64,000 nucleotides of DNA, taken from Vermamoeba vermiformis (lineage: Eukaryota > Tubulinea > Echinamoebida). Each line of letters starts with the position of its first letter. The stretch's first letter is position 1. The notes under the pieces were generated by a model, which did no database searches, was not told where the DNA came from, and saw nothing but the letters and a program-made list of their open reading frames with translations. Below are positions 11,565 to 24,379 of this stretch, piece by piece. Where the stretch lies: contig JBEWZL010000184.1 in the NCBI GenBank assembly GCA_045837725.1, forward strand, positions 372,001-436,000, written 5' to 3'. The translations under genes and the position numbers were made by a program.

Positions 11565-12067
11565 TCACTCTTCGAATTTGATTTTCTTCGCGACGTTTTC
11601 TTCGGCGGCTGAGGCTTCGTCTTGGATTGCGTCGAACTTTCTTTTTTGCTTGATGATCGCAACTTCCTCGAGGGAGGAATCACCCTCGTTCGGCGTTTCC
11701 TCACTAACTAGGTTTATAAAATGGATCAAATCCGAAATTCTAAATTAAGAAATGCCGTACCTTCAGCTGATGGCGCTTGCTTCTCTGAATCGGTCGCGTT
11801 CTCTTCGGCAGGCTGTTGCATCTCTTCCTGCTTGGTCTCGACGGTTGCATCTACTTCGATCGAGGTCGGTTCGTCGCTTGGCTTGGCCTCTTCGGTGACG
11901 GCATCGGCAGCAGGTTCGATGGGAGCATCACAGGCACCGGTAATAGCGGTCTCAACGGCCGAGGAATCAGGCTTGGCTTCGAGGCTTGGATCAGGAGCAG
12001 TGCAGGGCATGACGGCTTCTCCTTCAGCGGCGACTTGTTGCAGATCTTGTTGTTGAATGACTTCCAT
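11565..12067 (-). CDS. small acidic Ala/Glu-rich protein, unknown
   Basis: Two exons joined across an intron at about 11713-11762 give roughly 150 residues. The first (MEVIQQQDLQQVAAEGEAV) is very rich in Glu, Ala and Pro with several SxE sites. The second (VSEETPNEGDSSLEEV) ends in a basic patch KQKRKFDA and KKIKFEE, which could be nuclear-localisation signals. No domain is recognised. An upstream in-frame Met at 12103 is possible, but 12067 is preferred because it starts the compositionally distinct protein. Four CCAAT boxes lie just upstream. Confidence 0.65.
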
Positions 12068-12189
12068 CGTTAATGTAGTATTAGTAGTGTTGTATTGTAG
12101 CAAGTAGCGAGTACAAATGAGTAATTCTGCGTCGTTCTAAGCGCTATTTATGTCTTCCAACTCCAGTACGCTATCACGTGCCACGCTTG

Positions 12190-12285
12190 AATCTGATTGG
12201 TCGAGTAAAGACTGACCAATCCGAGAAGACTACGCCTTACGGCGATTGGCTCGCCAAATTTCTGGTTTCAGAGTTGACCAATCGC
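12190..12285. promoter_or_regulatory. cluster of four CCAAT boxes in alternating orientation
   Basis: ATTGG at 12196-12200, CCAAT at 12216-12220, ATTGG at 12245-12249 and CCAAT at 12278-12282. The first two form an 8-base inverted repeat (GATTGGTC / GACCAATC). The last two also match inversely (GCGATTGG / CCAATCGC). Such boxes bind NF-Y (CBF). They lie 110-220 bases upstream of the acidic-protein start at 12067 and probably form its promoter. Confidence 0.6.
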
Positions 12286-13057
12286 AGCAGTTCCCGCGCG
12301 AACTTCAAACTGAGATTGAAGGCGCTGAAATAGCATCGGAACTGCGTTAAGGCCGCATGAGGCGATCAGTCCAATAGCAATCAAGCCTAAACGACTTAAA
12401 ATATGCATAAGATTGGTTGAGGACTTGAGCGGCATACTCGCAGCGCGATGAAGATCTGATCGAGGCAATTTCGGTTAATTGAGTCCTAAGCAATTCGATA
12501 TTAGTAAATATGCGATTCTTAGATGGCGTTAAGATTATTTATACCTACATTATAGTCTTTGGTGGCTTCAAAAGTCTTGGGCAAGCGGATGAGGATCCAG
12601 TACGATCAACTTGTCCATTCTTATTTTTCGCAACAAATAGTAATCGAGAATAATAATAGTTTGATGTATTTTTGTTACTATAGAGGCAACTATTTGCTCG
12701 TCAGGCGAGGTTTAAACCAAATTAAATCCGAAAATATTAATTTAAAAATAGATAGAAAATCTGAGGCGGGTTTAGGTTACATAAATATTAAAAAGGTGAA
12801 CATGTTCATATATTATTAGTCCTCTGAAGGAAAAATAAGATTCTCTAATGGAAAACTAACTTCGGATGGGCCACTTAACTTACCACGTTTAGCAAAAGCT
12901 TTGCTTGATCATTACAAATAGACAAATGCGACTGATATTTATGACTGATCGTATATTGTTGCTAAGATGGGGCTAATAGCTAAAATAATTTTTACTGCTC
13001 TTTCGATCCTCCCGCCCAACCAAACACAACAAACAGGCGGTATTATACTCATATAAT
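12286..13057. other. long gap with only a doubtful minus-strand coding fragment
   Basis: On the minus strand 12268-12468 is open and has a hydrophobic stretch (LSRLGLIAIGLIASCGLNAV). A separate fragment at about 12550-12600 reads IRLPKTFEATKDYN before a GTAGGT donor. They could belong to one small membrane protein, but they do not join convincingly. The rest (12600-13050) is AT-rich with a low-quality plus-strand frame. Confidence 0.25.
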
Positions 13058-14734
<1,677 letters not shown>

Positions 14735-14910
14735 ACATATAATTTTGTAAATTTAACCTGATCCGGTTGTACTAACGTTGCACATCCAGTTCCGGCCTAA
14801 AAATCTGCGCCGAATGCTTGATCGCAACTGAAAAATAGAAGTATGTATGAACCGGCACAGTATATGAGTTTATTATATGTATCTAAGTCATCTCTATAAC
14901 TTTAGAGTTC

Positions 14911-16417
14911 TTAGAACAAAGCAAGCAAAGCACTACCAACAGCGACACTGGCGACAGCAACAGCAGATGCGGCGCTAGTTTTCTTGGTCGGAGTGCTGAC
15001 AGGGACTGTTGCTGCGACGGGTGCTTGAGGAATAACAGGAGCAGGACACGTGAGCGTTGCATTGCAGTAGTAAGGTGAGCCAAGGAGCGCTTCAAACTTG
15101 TAGCCAACGGTGAAAGTGTAGTCCTCGAACTTGACTCCTGTCACTGAACTTGACACTGTCGAACTGCACTCGGCGGATGCACCGGTCAAAGTGTACGGAT
15201 TGAGGTTCTCGAGATCTACCTGACAAGTGTCGGATTGGAGGCTAGAGCAAGTAGCTTCAGCTGGGGCAACGAGGCATGAAGGCGCGCTGTAGAATTTGCA
15301 TAAGGAGTCTGAAAGCTCATTACATCCGAGAAAAACTAATTTTTTGGTCGTAGTTTGGACTTGAGTACCAAAATATTGGTTCTCTTTGCTAGTGAACTTA
15401 GCAGTTGCACTCCAAGTGTTGTTTTGTTGTCGTTGGAAAACGTAAACAGATCCAAAAGGTTCAGATGTACCCGGGGAAACACCGCGTTTGAGATTTGTCT
15501 GGCCGTCAATCGATGCTGTTATGAGGACCGTATCGTTGTTGACGAATTTTACCCATCTGAAGTTCGGGAATAGCGTTGCGCCAATGTCGTAGGGATAAAA
15601 TTGTTGAACAATCCACTGCGATCCAACTTTCGTAAAAATTTCAATCAGGCCCATTGTGTTGCCGTTCACAATTTCTGAATGAGGAAGAGCAATTGTATCA
15701 ACACCGTTAAAGTCAAATATGGAGGTGCCATCCTGCGTCGGGGCTGTGAATTCGTCGACCAGATTCCAAGCAGATTGATCTTTTTTGTAGATTTGGAAGA
15801 GCATGGAAGAGTTGAACGAAACCAATGTGTCTAAATTGGCCCAAACACTGATACGATTGGTGCTTCCTACATAGATAGAATTGGGACTTTCAACGAAGGC
15901 TGAAGCTGAGTCGTTCCAATTATAAAATTTAATCGTGTCTCCTATTACCGCAACAATAGTACCGTCCTCTAGCATGTTGAGATAGTACGTAGTGCTATAG
16001 AAGACAACACTAGTCTCGTTATAAATGTTGTTGTCGGCATCCAACTGAAAAAGTTCAGCTCCGTATCCGCCAAGGTATCCATACCACTTGCCGTTTGTCA
16101 TCGTAAAATAGGTAATATAGTCTACCTTTTTAATAGCAACTTCCGAAAAAACGCCATCCGCACCGAGTTTTGAGACCACGAAGTAGTTGCCTGAGGTGTT
16201 TGCGGTAAAATAAACCAAAGAATCTCCATGCGCTGCGATAGGATAATTGGCTTGATCAAATACATATGAAGTGGCACTACTAGCATCGGTGGTGGCTTCT
16301 AAATGCTGTCGCAAAAAAATCTAAATCTCCAGATCAAAAAACCGTTACGGCTGTACTTACGACCAAACCATTCGCTGCCATAAAAGTAGCTACGAAAACA
16401 ATGTAGAAGAGGTTCAT
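14911..16417 (-). CDS. secreted GPI-anchored surface protein, unknown
   Basis: Exon 1 (ATG 16415-16417) encodes the signal peptide MNLFYIVFVATFMAANGLV and splices at GTAAGT in phase to a long exon of about 455 residues. The ectodomain is rich in Thr, Ser, Asn and aromatic residues, with many NxS/T sites and repeated short beta-like units (for example YFTMTNGKWYGYLGGYG). That suggests a beta-propeller or similar repeat fold, although no family is recognised. Cysteines cluster near the end. The last residues are a Ser/Ala-rich stretch followed by a hydrophobic tail (VASVAVGSALLALF) with no cytoplasmic part, as in a GPI-attachment signal. It is likely a cell-surface or spore-coat protein. Confidence 0.75.
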
Positions 16418-16682
16418 TGTGTTCTTCTTCGTCACAGGCAAAAAAAAAAAAATACAATTTGGTAAATCGTAATCACCTTATTTGGTCACTCCTAATAATG
16501 GATATCAGCAAGAATTTGCATGAATCAATAACTGTTCTTAACGGCAATGACTCTTTTCTAGTTGCGGTTAGATCCGTAAGCATATTTGTGTCGAGATCAG
16601 ATCCTGCTTACGAAAGTTAATCTTCTTCGAGGAGAGGATTGCGATTATTAGTGTAATCCAATTATATCTTAAATAAGGTGCT

Positions 16683-18083
16683 TTAATCATTCAAATCGAA
16701 TTCATAATACTCGTTTTTGTCCACAAGTACATCCGCTTGCGGAAACAATTCTTTAAGCTCGGTTTTGACTTTTTCTGTATCCGAATAACTAGTATAATCG
16801 CAAGCTCTAAGGTCAATAACTTGAAGTCGTGCGCATAAGTCGAAAAAAGCTGAGGTTTTGGACAAATTGCTGAATCTGATTTTAACGTGCGAATCTCGGA
16901 TGGCCAAGTAAGCCATACTAGAGCCTAAAGAATGCATTGCCTTGCCGCTGCCAATATTGTAAATAAATTCTCCTCCAATGAAGCTCAAAGCTTTCAAATT
17001 CTTCGCAGTTTTCAAAATCATAACCAGATCGAATTCGCTGACGGCAAATCCTCTGAATGTAATCGCCTTTAAGCTGGAACAAGCGCTGAAGTCGATACCA
17101 TGATATAGAACTAATGGTACAGTATCTCGGATCAAGCGTGGTTCACCGTAGTAATTCGGCCTGATTAGCACATCTGCTTTTTCGCTCTGGATCTCCAAAA
17201 CTTTAAGACTAGTAGTGTACCATAATAGCCTAGCATACAAACTATTAGTATAACGCTCAAAATCCGAGGGCAAAGAAGAAATTATCGAAAATGAACCGCG
17301 GATCCAAGCCCGGTATTTTTTGCCGTTATATTACCTTTGTATGTCTTCTAATCGCAAATTTGATATTTTTAGACTTCTAATTTCATTAAGGAAACCAGGG
17401 TACGTTGTCAGAGCGTCAATGTACTCGTCTTTAATTTCCAGCGAATCCATCGGTCATCTCGATCTCGAAGTGAGGTACTTTTTGAGGGCTTAATTCGACT
17501 TTTTGAAATAGGAAATGAAATAATTTGAATTCTTTCTGCGGTTTAGTATCATCTACTGGTGCTGGAACTGGATCGCTGAACAGATCTGTCATTAACGGAT
17601 CGTAACTGGCTTTGTCGGCAGTTTTTGTGATAATTTCCGAGAATTCATTCGCTCCCAGACTCATTGTAAATGTCCACGCATTGATGTTCCAATAATGACT
17701 TGTTGATGCGAGCCTAAATATTTTAATCTAATTAGATCAGCTAGAAGAAGGTGGCTTGATTTGATTATCGAATAGGTATAGTTACTACGAGTTGTTTGGT
17801 GTATTAAATGTCATTAACGGCCGAAAAGTCTGCACCGTAAAAAAATAAACCGAGAATAAATCAACTAATTAATTTTAAGGTATTTGTAAAACAATTTTAG
17901 CTGTCTTATATAGCATGAGTTAATGTGATATATTAAATAGTTATAATTGGTATTAATTTAATCCGTGAAACTGACTTACATGACCAGATCTTGCAACTTG
18001 ATGCACGAGAAAATTAATACTTGAAGCTCGAATGGTATCTGCGACAATAAATCTTCATAGAGATATTCAGATTTGTCGTCCAT
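16683..18083 (-). CDS. F-box protein with LRR-like C-terminus, copy A
   Basis: Exon 1 (ATG 18081-18083) reads MDDKSEYLYEDLLSQIPFE and then LQVLIFSCIKLQDLVM, an F-box-like helix pair. A splice near 17985 to about 17715 joins in phase to LASTSHYWNINAWTF, completing the F-box. After a linker the C-terminal exon (16683-17273) has irregular leucine-rich segments such as LKVLEIQ, LKAITFRGF, LKALSFIGGEF and LQVIDLRACDY. Such proteins usually recruit substrates to SCF (Skp1-cullin) ubiquitin ligases. It is a tandem paralogue of the next gene: YWNINAWTF matches YWRLNAWAF, and both continue with a similar acidic linker (DLFSDPV / DLFSDAV). Confidence 0.75.
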
Positions 18084-18477
18084 AATGCTAAATAATTAAA
18101 ATCTTCTTGTGTAATCGCTGTGTAAAGCAGATCTTCGAACGAGGTCAGTTCAGCGGAAAAACTGCGTGCTAATAGTTGGAAGATAAATGCTGGTGTGTTG
18201 TGCTTGTAATTAAGCAACAGAAATTATGCTAATTTTGGTTTCAAAACCGGATATTTGTGAATTGTTTTTCGTGGATCTTTCTGTTATTGCAAGTACCAAA
18301 TATAGGACTCTTAAAACCTCTAAATTCCAAGAACGTTAACCAGTACCACATGCGGTCTTTAGTTGCTAGAAACGTAGTATTAATTTAAAGTACCAGCGGT
18401 AAACCCGAGATCAACGTTCAATTTCATGTTCCGAAGTACTGTGTATTCAGAAGTTATAATTTTTATTAATAAAATGG

Positions 18478-18619
18478 TTCATAGAGTTGACGAGGCAGCT
18501 CTTCTTCTTCTTCTGACTCGCTGTCGTTTGGATTTGGTAAACACCATAGTTTCAAGCCTGGAAGTCCGTGTTCTCGCGCCATCATCCCACGACTTCGAAA
18601 GAGGATCTTTCGGAGATAT
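18478..18619 (-). other. possible extra C-terminal coding segment of F-box copy B
   Basis: On the minus strand, right after the stop of copy B, another frame is open for about 45 codons with sensible composition (MMAREHGLPGLKLWCLPNPN, then a run of Glu). A +1 change near 18650 would join it to copy B. It could be a real exon after a roughly 30-base intron, a recent frameshift, or a sequencing error. Confidence 0.35.
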
Positions 18620-19722
18620 TTAGGCAATTTTTCTACCGAAAATTCTGAAGTTTTTCCGGGATCCGGTGCCAGTCACATCCAGTACTTTTAGATTCGGCCA
18701 ATTGTCCTTCAAATAAGTCGGAATAGCGTTGAATCTTGATAGTAATTGTATATTGACAAAGCCTAAGTACGTTAGATGCGGAAAACATGATCTAGGGTTA
18801 ATGTAGCGCATAGCTGCAGATTCGAATTTTAAGGCGCGTAAAGTCTTTGGAAATCTGTGGTCGATGAGTATTTCTGGTTCAAAATTGCAGTTAGCCATTG
18901 TCAGTGATGTTAAATTGTCGAATTTGTTTTCGATAGCGTTCACAACGAGCTGGTAATTCGAATCCGGAATGGCTCTCAAATCCAAAACTTCCAAAGATCT
19001 CGCCAATTTGAGCACCCTTAAATAATAATAAGAAAATATGCATCTATGTAATCAATAGTATAATGTTGGCTATTCAAATGCGTTACCTAGCTAGATCCAT
19101 GTTGCTTAAATGAATTAATTTTAATTGCTTGAGTTGTTTCATGAATCCAGGGTACTTTTCAAGCGCGCCAAGTAGATCGAGTTTAATATCACTCCATCCA
19201 TCTAATGATCCATCAAGAGTAAAGTAATCTACTTGTAAAATACTTCGCTCGATCCGCTCGAATAAAAAATCAAAAACTTGGAATTGATTAACTTGTATAT
19301 CTTGCGTTGAAGGAGCTACTGCATCGCTAAATAAGTCTAATGCCATATTTGGATCGAAACTAGCGTGATTAGCGACTTTTTTGACAAGTTGTTGAAATTC
19401 TGCTGGATCCAGCGTCACGATGAAAGCCCATGCATTTAATCTCCAATATTGACACGTTGATGAAAATCTGCAAGATGTTATTATAACGTTCAATTAGCCT
19501 CCAAAAAAGTTAATTTTCAAATTAAATCAAGTAATCAGTTAAAATGTTGCAACGTGATTAACTTTCTTACGTAAGTTATGCCATAAGAAAAATATTTAAG
19601 AAATAATTTTCGAATGCTTACAATACGAGGTCTGTCACCGATGAAAAACAAAAAATGTTGATCTGCAGTTCTAACGGCAAGAAGATAAATAATCCTGCAT
19701 TTTCTTCACTATTTTGCTCCAT
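18620..19722 (-). CDS. F-box protein with LRR-like C-terminus, copy B
   Basis: Starts at ATG 19720-19722 with MEQNSEENAGLFIFLPLELQ and INIFCFSSVTDLVL, then splices to RFSSTCQYWRLNAWAF, giving a typical F-box. The C-terminal exon has LRR-like units (LEVLDLRAIP, LTSLTMANCNF, LTYLGFVNIQ, LKVLDVTGTG). The present frame stops at 18620. A different frame just downstream stays open to about 18478 and reads SVEKLPKYLRKILFRSRG and an acidic tail SESEEEEELPRQL. The true C-terminus may therefore lie there after a tiny intron or an indel. It is a head-to-tail duplicate of copy A. Confidence 0.7.
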
Positions 19723-19886
19723 ATTATCTTATTAATAAGGAAGGTATGCGTTTGTTTTTGTGCAATGTAGAAAATTACAACAAAAATTTGATCCAAAAAC
19801 GTCTTGTAACGACTGACTCGCGCAAAATTTATATTAATAAATAATACTTTATTTGTACAGAATTATATTGAGAGTACTGTGATATT

Positions 19887-22800
19887 TTACCACGCGAAAG
19901 CTCTGCTGAATTTGCTCTGCGGGTACTTTCTCGTGATAGCTTTACGGATTTCAGCCCAAGGCCAAATAATCACGACCATGCCCAAGTTAACCAACCAATA
20001 GTAACCGTCCACATTGGCAGAACCGAACGGGAAGTGCAAGAACGGCACGTAGACGACGATGACCAACAAACAAACTTCGATGATGACACCCATGTTCATG
20101 GTCCAGTTGCGCATGTTGTGCTTGAACAAGGAAATGACACGTGTCTTGCACATCCAGACGTGCCAGAACTGACACATGACCAGTGTGATCCAATAGCCCG
20201 ATTGGACTTCAGCGAGAATGTTGGCTTGGTCTTCAGCTGTGAATGTCAAGTCTCCAACGGTGAAGTTTTGAGCACCAGAGTTGATCCAATGGGTATCAGA
20301 GCTGAAGGGCAGAGAGGAAGCGGGAATACCGTACTTCATGAAGATCAAGAAGTAGGTCAAGAACGACAAGCCAGTAATGACAAGACCAGCTTGGAGGTAT
20401 GAGTAGAGCAACAACTGCAAGTTGACCAAGTGATCGCGCTTGACATCACGAGGCTTACGCTTCATGATATCACCTTCGGGAGTCTCGTAGGCGAATGAAA
20501 TAGCAGGAGCCAATTCAGTACCGCAATCGATGAGAAGAATCAAAATGGAGTTCATGGCGATGGGAATGCCAAAGGCCAAAGTACAGAGCACAGGCACGAT
20601 TTCAGGGGCCAAGTGAGCCAAAGTGTAAGCAATGGTCTTCTTCAAGTTGTCGTAAATGACACGACCTTCGCGGATACCGACGATGATTGAAGGGAAGTTG
20701 TCGTCCAGCAAGACGACTTCAGCGGCTTCACGAGCGACGTCAGAGCCAGAGATACCCATAGCAACACCAAGATCAGCTTGCTTAAGAGCAGGTGAGTCGT
20801 TGACACCGTCACCAGTGACAGCGACGACATTGCCACGGCGTTGGTTGTTCTTGACGATTTCGAGCTTTTGTTGAGGAGAAGTACGAGCAAAGACAATCTC
20901 GGGCTTGCTCAAGATGTGGTCCCAATCGTCTTCAGTCAAGTTATCAATCTCAGAACCAGGGACGACAACTGCACCAAACTCGTCGTGAGTGACTTCTTTG
21001 GGATCAACACCACGCATCTTGGCAACTTCTTCACGGGTACGCTCGACACCAATGATGCCGACTTTACGAGCGATAGCTTCAGCAGTGAAGGGGTGATCAC
21101 CAGTGACCATGATAACCTTGATGCCGGCTTCGTGGCAAGTTTGAATGGCCTCGGGGACACCTTCACGAGGAGGATCTTCGAGGGAGATCAAGCCAACAAA
21201 AGTGTAGCCTTCAGTAGGGAAGTTGGGGTGGAGTTCGTCGTACTTGACGTGAGGCTCAGGCAAGAACTTCTTTTGAGCGAAACCGAGCACACGCTCACCA
21301 GCACCACCAAAGGTCTTATAGGCACGATCGTATTGCTCTCTGAAGGCATCGTCGATAACAATCTTGCGACCGTTGATGAGAGCCTTCTTGCACTTGAGGA
21401 GAATACGCTCAGGAGCACCCTTGATGACCAACAAGTGCTTCTTCTTGGCGTTGCGGGTGTCGTGAATGGAGAGTTGCCACTTGTTAGTGGAGTTGAAGGG
21501 AATCTCGAAGACTTTAGGGAAGCGAGCGCGAATGGTGTCGACATCGGCAAAAGTGCTGGTGTAGCGGAACAAAGCAGTTTCAGAGGCATCACCGACGATA
21601 ATTTTGCCAGCAGTCTCAATGCGGGCCTCGTTCTCGAAGTTGATCAATTCCAAACTCTGCTTGCCACGGTCGCCACCCTCCATGCTAGGGCGGCCTTCAA
21701 CTCTGCCTCCTTCAAGGCTAGGACGACCTTCAGCGCGGCCACCCTCCATGCTCGGTCTGTAAGTAGGACCAGCACGGTTGTTTCCACGTTGAAGACGGAC
21801 TTCGAACTTGTTGTCTTCAGTCAATTCAATGCTAGGGCGAGGACCAGTCCGGTTGCGTTCAAAAGAAGGACGAACGTCAGTGAAACCTTCACGCTCCAAG
21901 CTGCGGCGACGATCTTCCAGACCTTCTTCGTGCTCAGGATCAGCGGGCTTGTCGAAGTAAGCTCTGTTGCAGAGGGCTGCAATACGGAACAAAGTCAAGT
22001 AGGTCTTGGAGTGAATGAACTGGTTGCCAAGGTCCATAGTGCTCTTCGCAGGCAAGAAGCTTTGATCGAACCACATGTTCATGACAGTCATTTGATTCAT
22101 TGTCAAAGTACCAGTCTTGTCTGAGCAAATCACGTTGGCGGCACCAAGAGTCTCGACGGTGTTCATACGCTTGACGAGCACGTTCTTCTTTGCCAAACGG
22201 TTGCTAGCAATAGACAAGCAAGACGTGACAGTTGCGGGCAAACCCTAGGAGAGGAAAAATTAATTAAAATGAATTGTTAGTTGAAGAGTCGAGTTTACGT
22301 ACTTGAGGAATGTTGGCAATGAGCACGACGATGAAACCGTTAATGAAGGCGAACAAAGGAGGCACACCAGTGGCAATACCAATGACGAAGAAGACGATAG
22401 CCATGATAATTGCCATACAAGAGATGATGAAGACGAAACGCTTGACTTCAACGACGAGTGTAGGCTCACCGGGGTTACCCAACAAACCGCACAACTTGCC
22501 CTTCTTGTGGACATTGGTCTTCTTGGAGGCAAGACCGGCAATTTTACCGATCAAAGTTCCATCTCCAGTCTAAAGAACGACAAAATTAATCACGTGCATT
22601 CATAGAAATCAGCACCATTGCTCTACTTACACGAACGACAATGCCGTAAGCTTCTCCGTTGATCATCAAAGAGCCGCTGAAAGCCAAGTTCTTAGTCTCG
22701 ACGATACGTTCGCTAGTGCACTCCACGATCATGGGCTCAGGCTCGGCTTCACCAGTCATGGAAGAGCGCTCGACTTTGGCATTGGAGGCCCAAATGACAC

Positions 22801-24050
22801 GAAGGTCAGCAGGTACTTTGTCACCAATGGCAATGTGCACAATGTCTCCCCTGACAAGATTGGCTGCGTTGAGGGTTTGTTCTCGTCCGTCTCGAATGAC
22901 TTTACAGTTGGTAGGCAACAAGGATCTATATTTAAAGGTTAATTAAGTGCTTAAAAGTGGTGATTCAGTTTGTGATCTGGCGCGCGAGTGATCCATTCCA
23001 ATTTCAATTATCAAAAATTTAGAAATTACCTGAAAACCTTCATCACACGGTCGGCTTTACGTCCTTGCATAAACTCTACGAATACTGTAATAATGACGAT
23101 ACCAAACAAAATGCAACCAAGCACCAAGTTGATAGTGACTGTTTGATCCAAAGCCCAGGCAATAATTGACAAAGCACCAGCGACCATCAATAAAATCATG
23201 AAGACATTGGTAAAGCCTTCCAAAAATTTTACGATAGCGGGCACCTGCTTGGGAGGAGTCAAAGCGTTTGGTCCATCTCGAGCCAAACGTTCAGCAGCCT
23301 CGACTGTAGTCAAGCCAGGGCCGTCAGCTGGCTTCTCGAGGTTGACTTCAACGTGGTGAAGCTCTGCAACCTCTTTCGGGCTCATTTTGTGCTCTGTAAT
23401 GTCGCTACCCTTGCCTCCCTCTTCGCCCGCTACTGCCACTTTGACATCTGCTCCTTCTTTTTTGTCAGCCTTCTCATCTTTGTCCGTCTTTGCGCTGCCA
23501 TTAATTGGTTCTTTGACGGGCGTAGGAGCTTCAGCAACTGGTTGCTTTTGTTCGGCTGATCGGGCTTTGTCGTTATTCGTGGATTCTTCTGAAGAGCTGG
23601 AGCTTGAGCTAGAAGAGCTGGAGCTAGATGACGATGAACTAGCTTGTTTCTCAACTTTAATTCCGACCTTAGGCTGCTTTTCAGGTGACGAAGAAGATTT
23701 TCGAGATGAAGATTTGGAACTCGAAACGGGAGGCTCATCTGCCCACAAAAATTAAATTAAATTTAAGATCGCTCAAATACGTTCACTAAGGACTTACCTG
23801 CTACGTTCTGCTTGCCTTGCGATGAGGAAGCAGTTGATCGTTTGTCGGATGAAGAGCTGGATGATGCTTCCAAGTGTTGCTGAGGCGCAGGAACTTGTAC
23901 ATCTTGCTTCTCTTGCGATTTGCTAGTGGACTTAGACTTTTGCGACTTGCTAGAAGAAGCAGAGGGCGAGGACACAGCTGAAACAGATTTGCTGCTCTTG
24001 CTGGAAGAGCTTTCCGACGACGAAGACGAATCAGATGACGACGAACTCAT
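19887..24050 (-). CDS. P2C-type cation-transporting ATPase (Na,K/H,K-ATPase alpha-like)
   Basis: A P-type pump in five exons. The phosphorylation site CSDKTGTLTMNQMTV, the actuator motif SSMTGEAEPEP (usually TGES), the N-domain KGAPERIL, the hinge VTGDGVNDSPALKQADLG, and the membrane segments are all present. M6 reads LIDCGTELAPAISFAYE, and MKRKPRD follows; together with MNMWFDQSF these place it in subgroup IIC. Differences at ion-site positions: M4 has ANIPQGLPATVT, with Gln where the family has Glu (PEGL); M5 has YTLAHLAPE, with His where Na,K-ATPase has Ser and H,K-ATPase Lys. The N-terminus carries about 200 residues of Ser/Lys/Glu-rich low complexity including a run of 17 Ser. The N domain has an insert with repeated RPS-hydrophobic-E units (21640-21900). 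No beta subunit is seen nearby. Confidence 0.92.
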
Positions 24051-24379
24051 CGCGGGAAGATGTTCCAGAAAGCTAACTGCTATAGAGTTGTGGCTCTCGG
24101 TTGAAACGATGTAAAAAAAAGATGGATCGCGTAAAACCGTTTTTTTTATCTTTCAGCAAAATTTTGAATTCCTCCTTTTTCTTCGCAAGCACATGATTTC
24201 GGATTCGCACATTCGAGATAATTCGTATATTTAGACCTTTGTATGGTCATACAAAGGCTAAGATTACGCCTTTTTAATTAATGAATAAACTGGCGGCAAA
24301 ATAAACCCTATTTAATTTACAATCGTACACGTAAAGCTTTAAAACAAATAAATAATAGATTTAGGCACGCACAATCATA

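Noticed and set aside
20841-22124. 427-codon plus-strand frame
   Set aside because: Antisense shadow of the P-type ATPase large exon; no protein features, while the minus strand has every pump motif.
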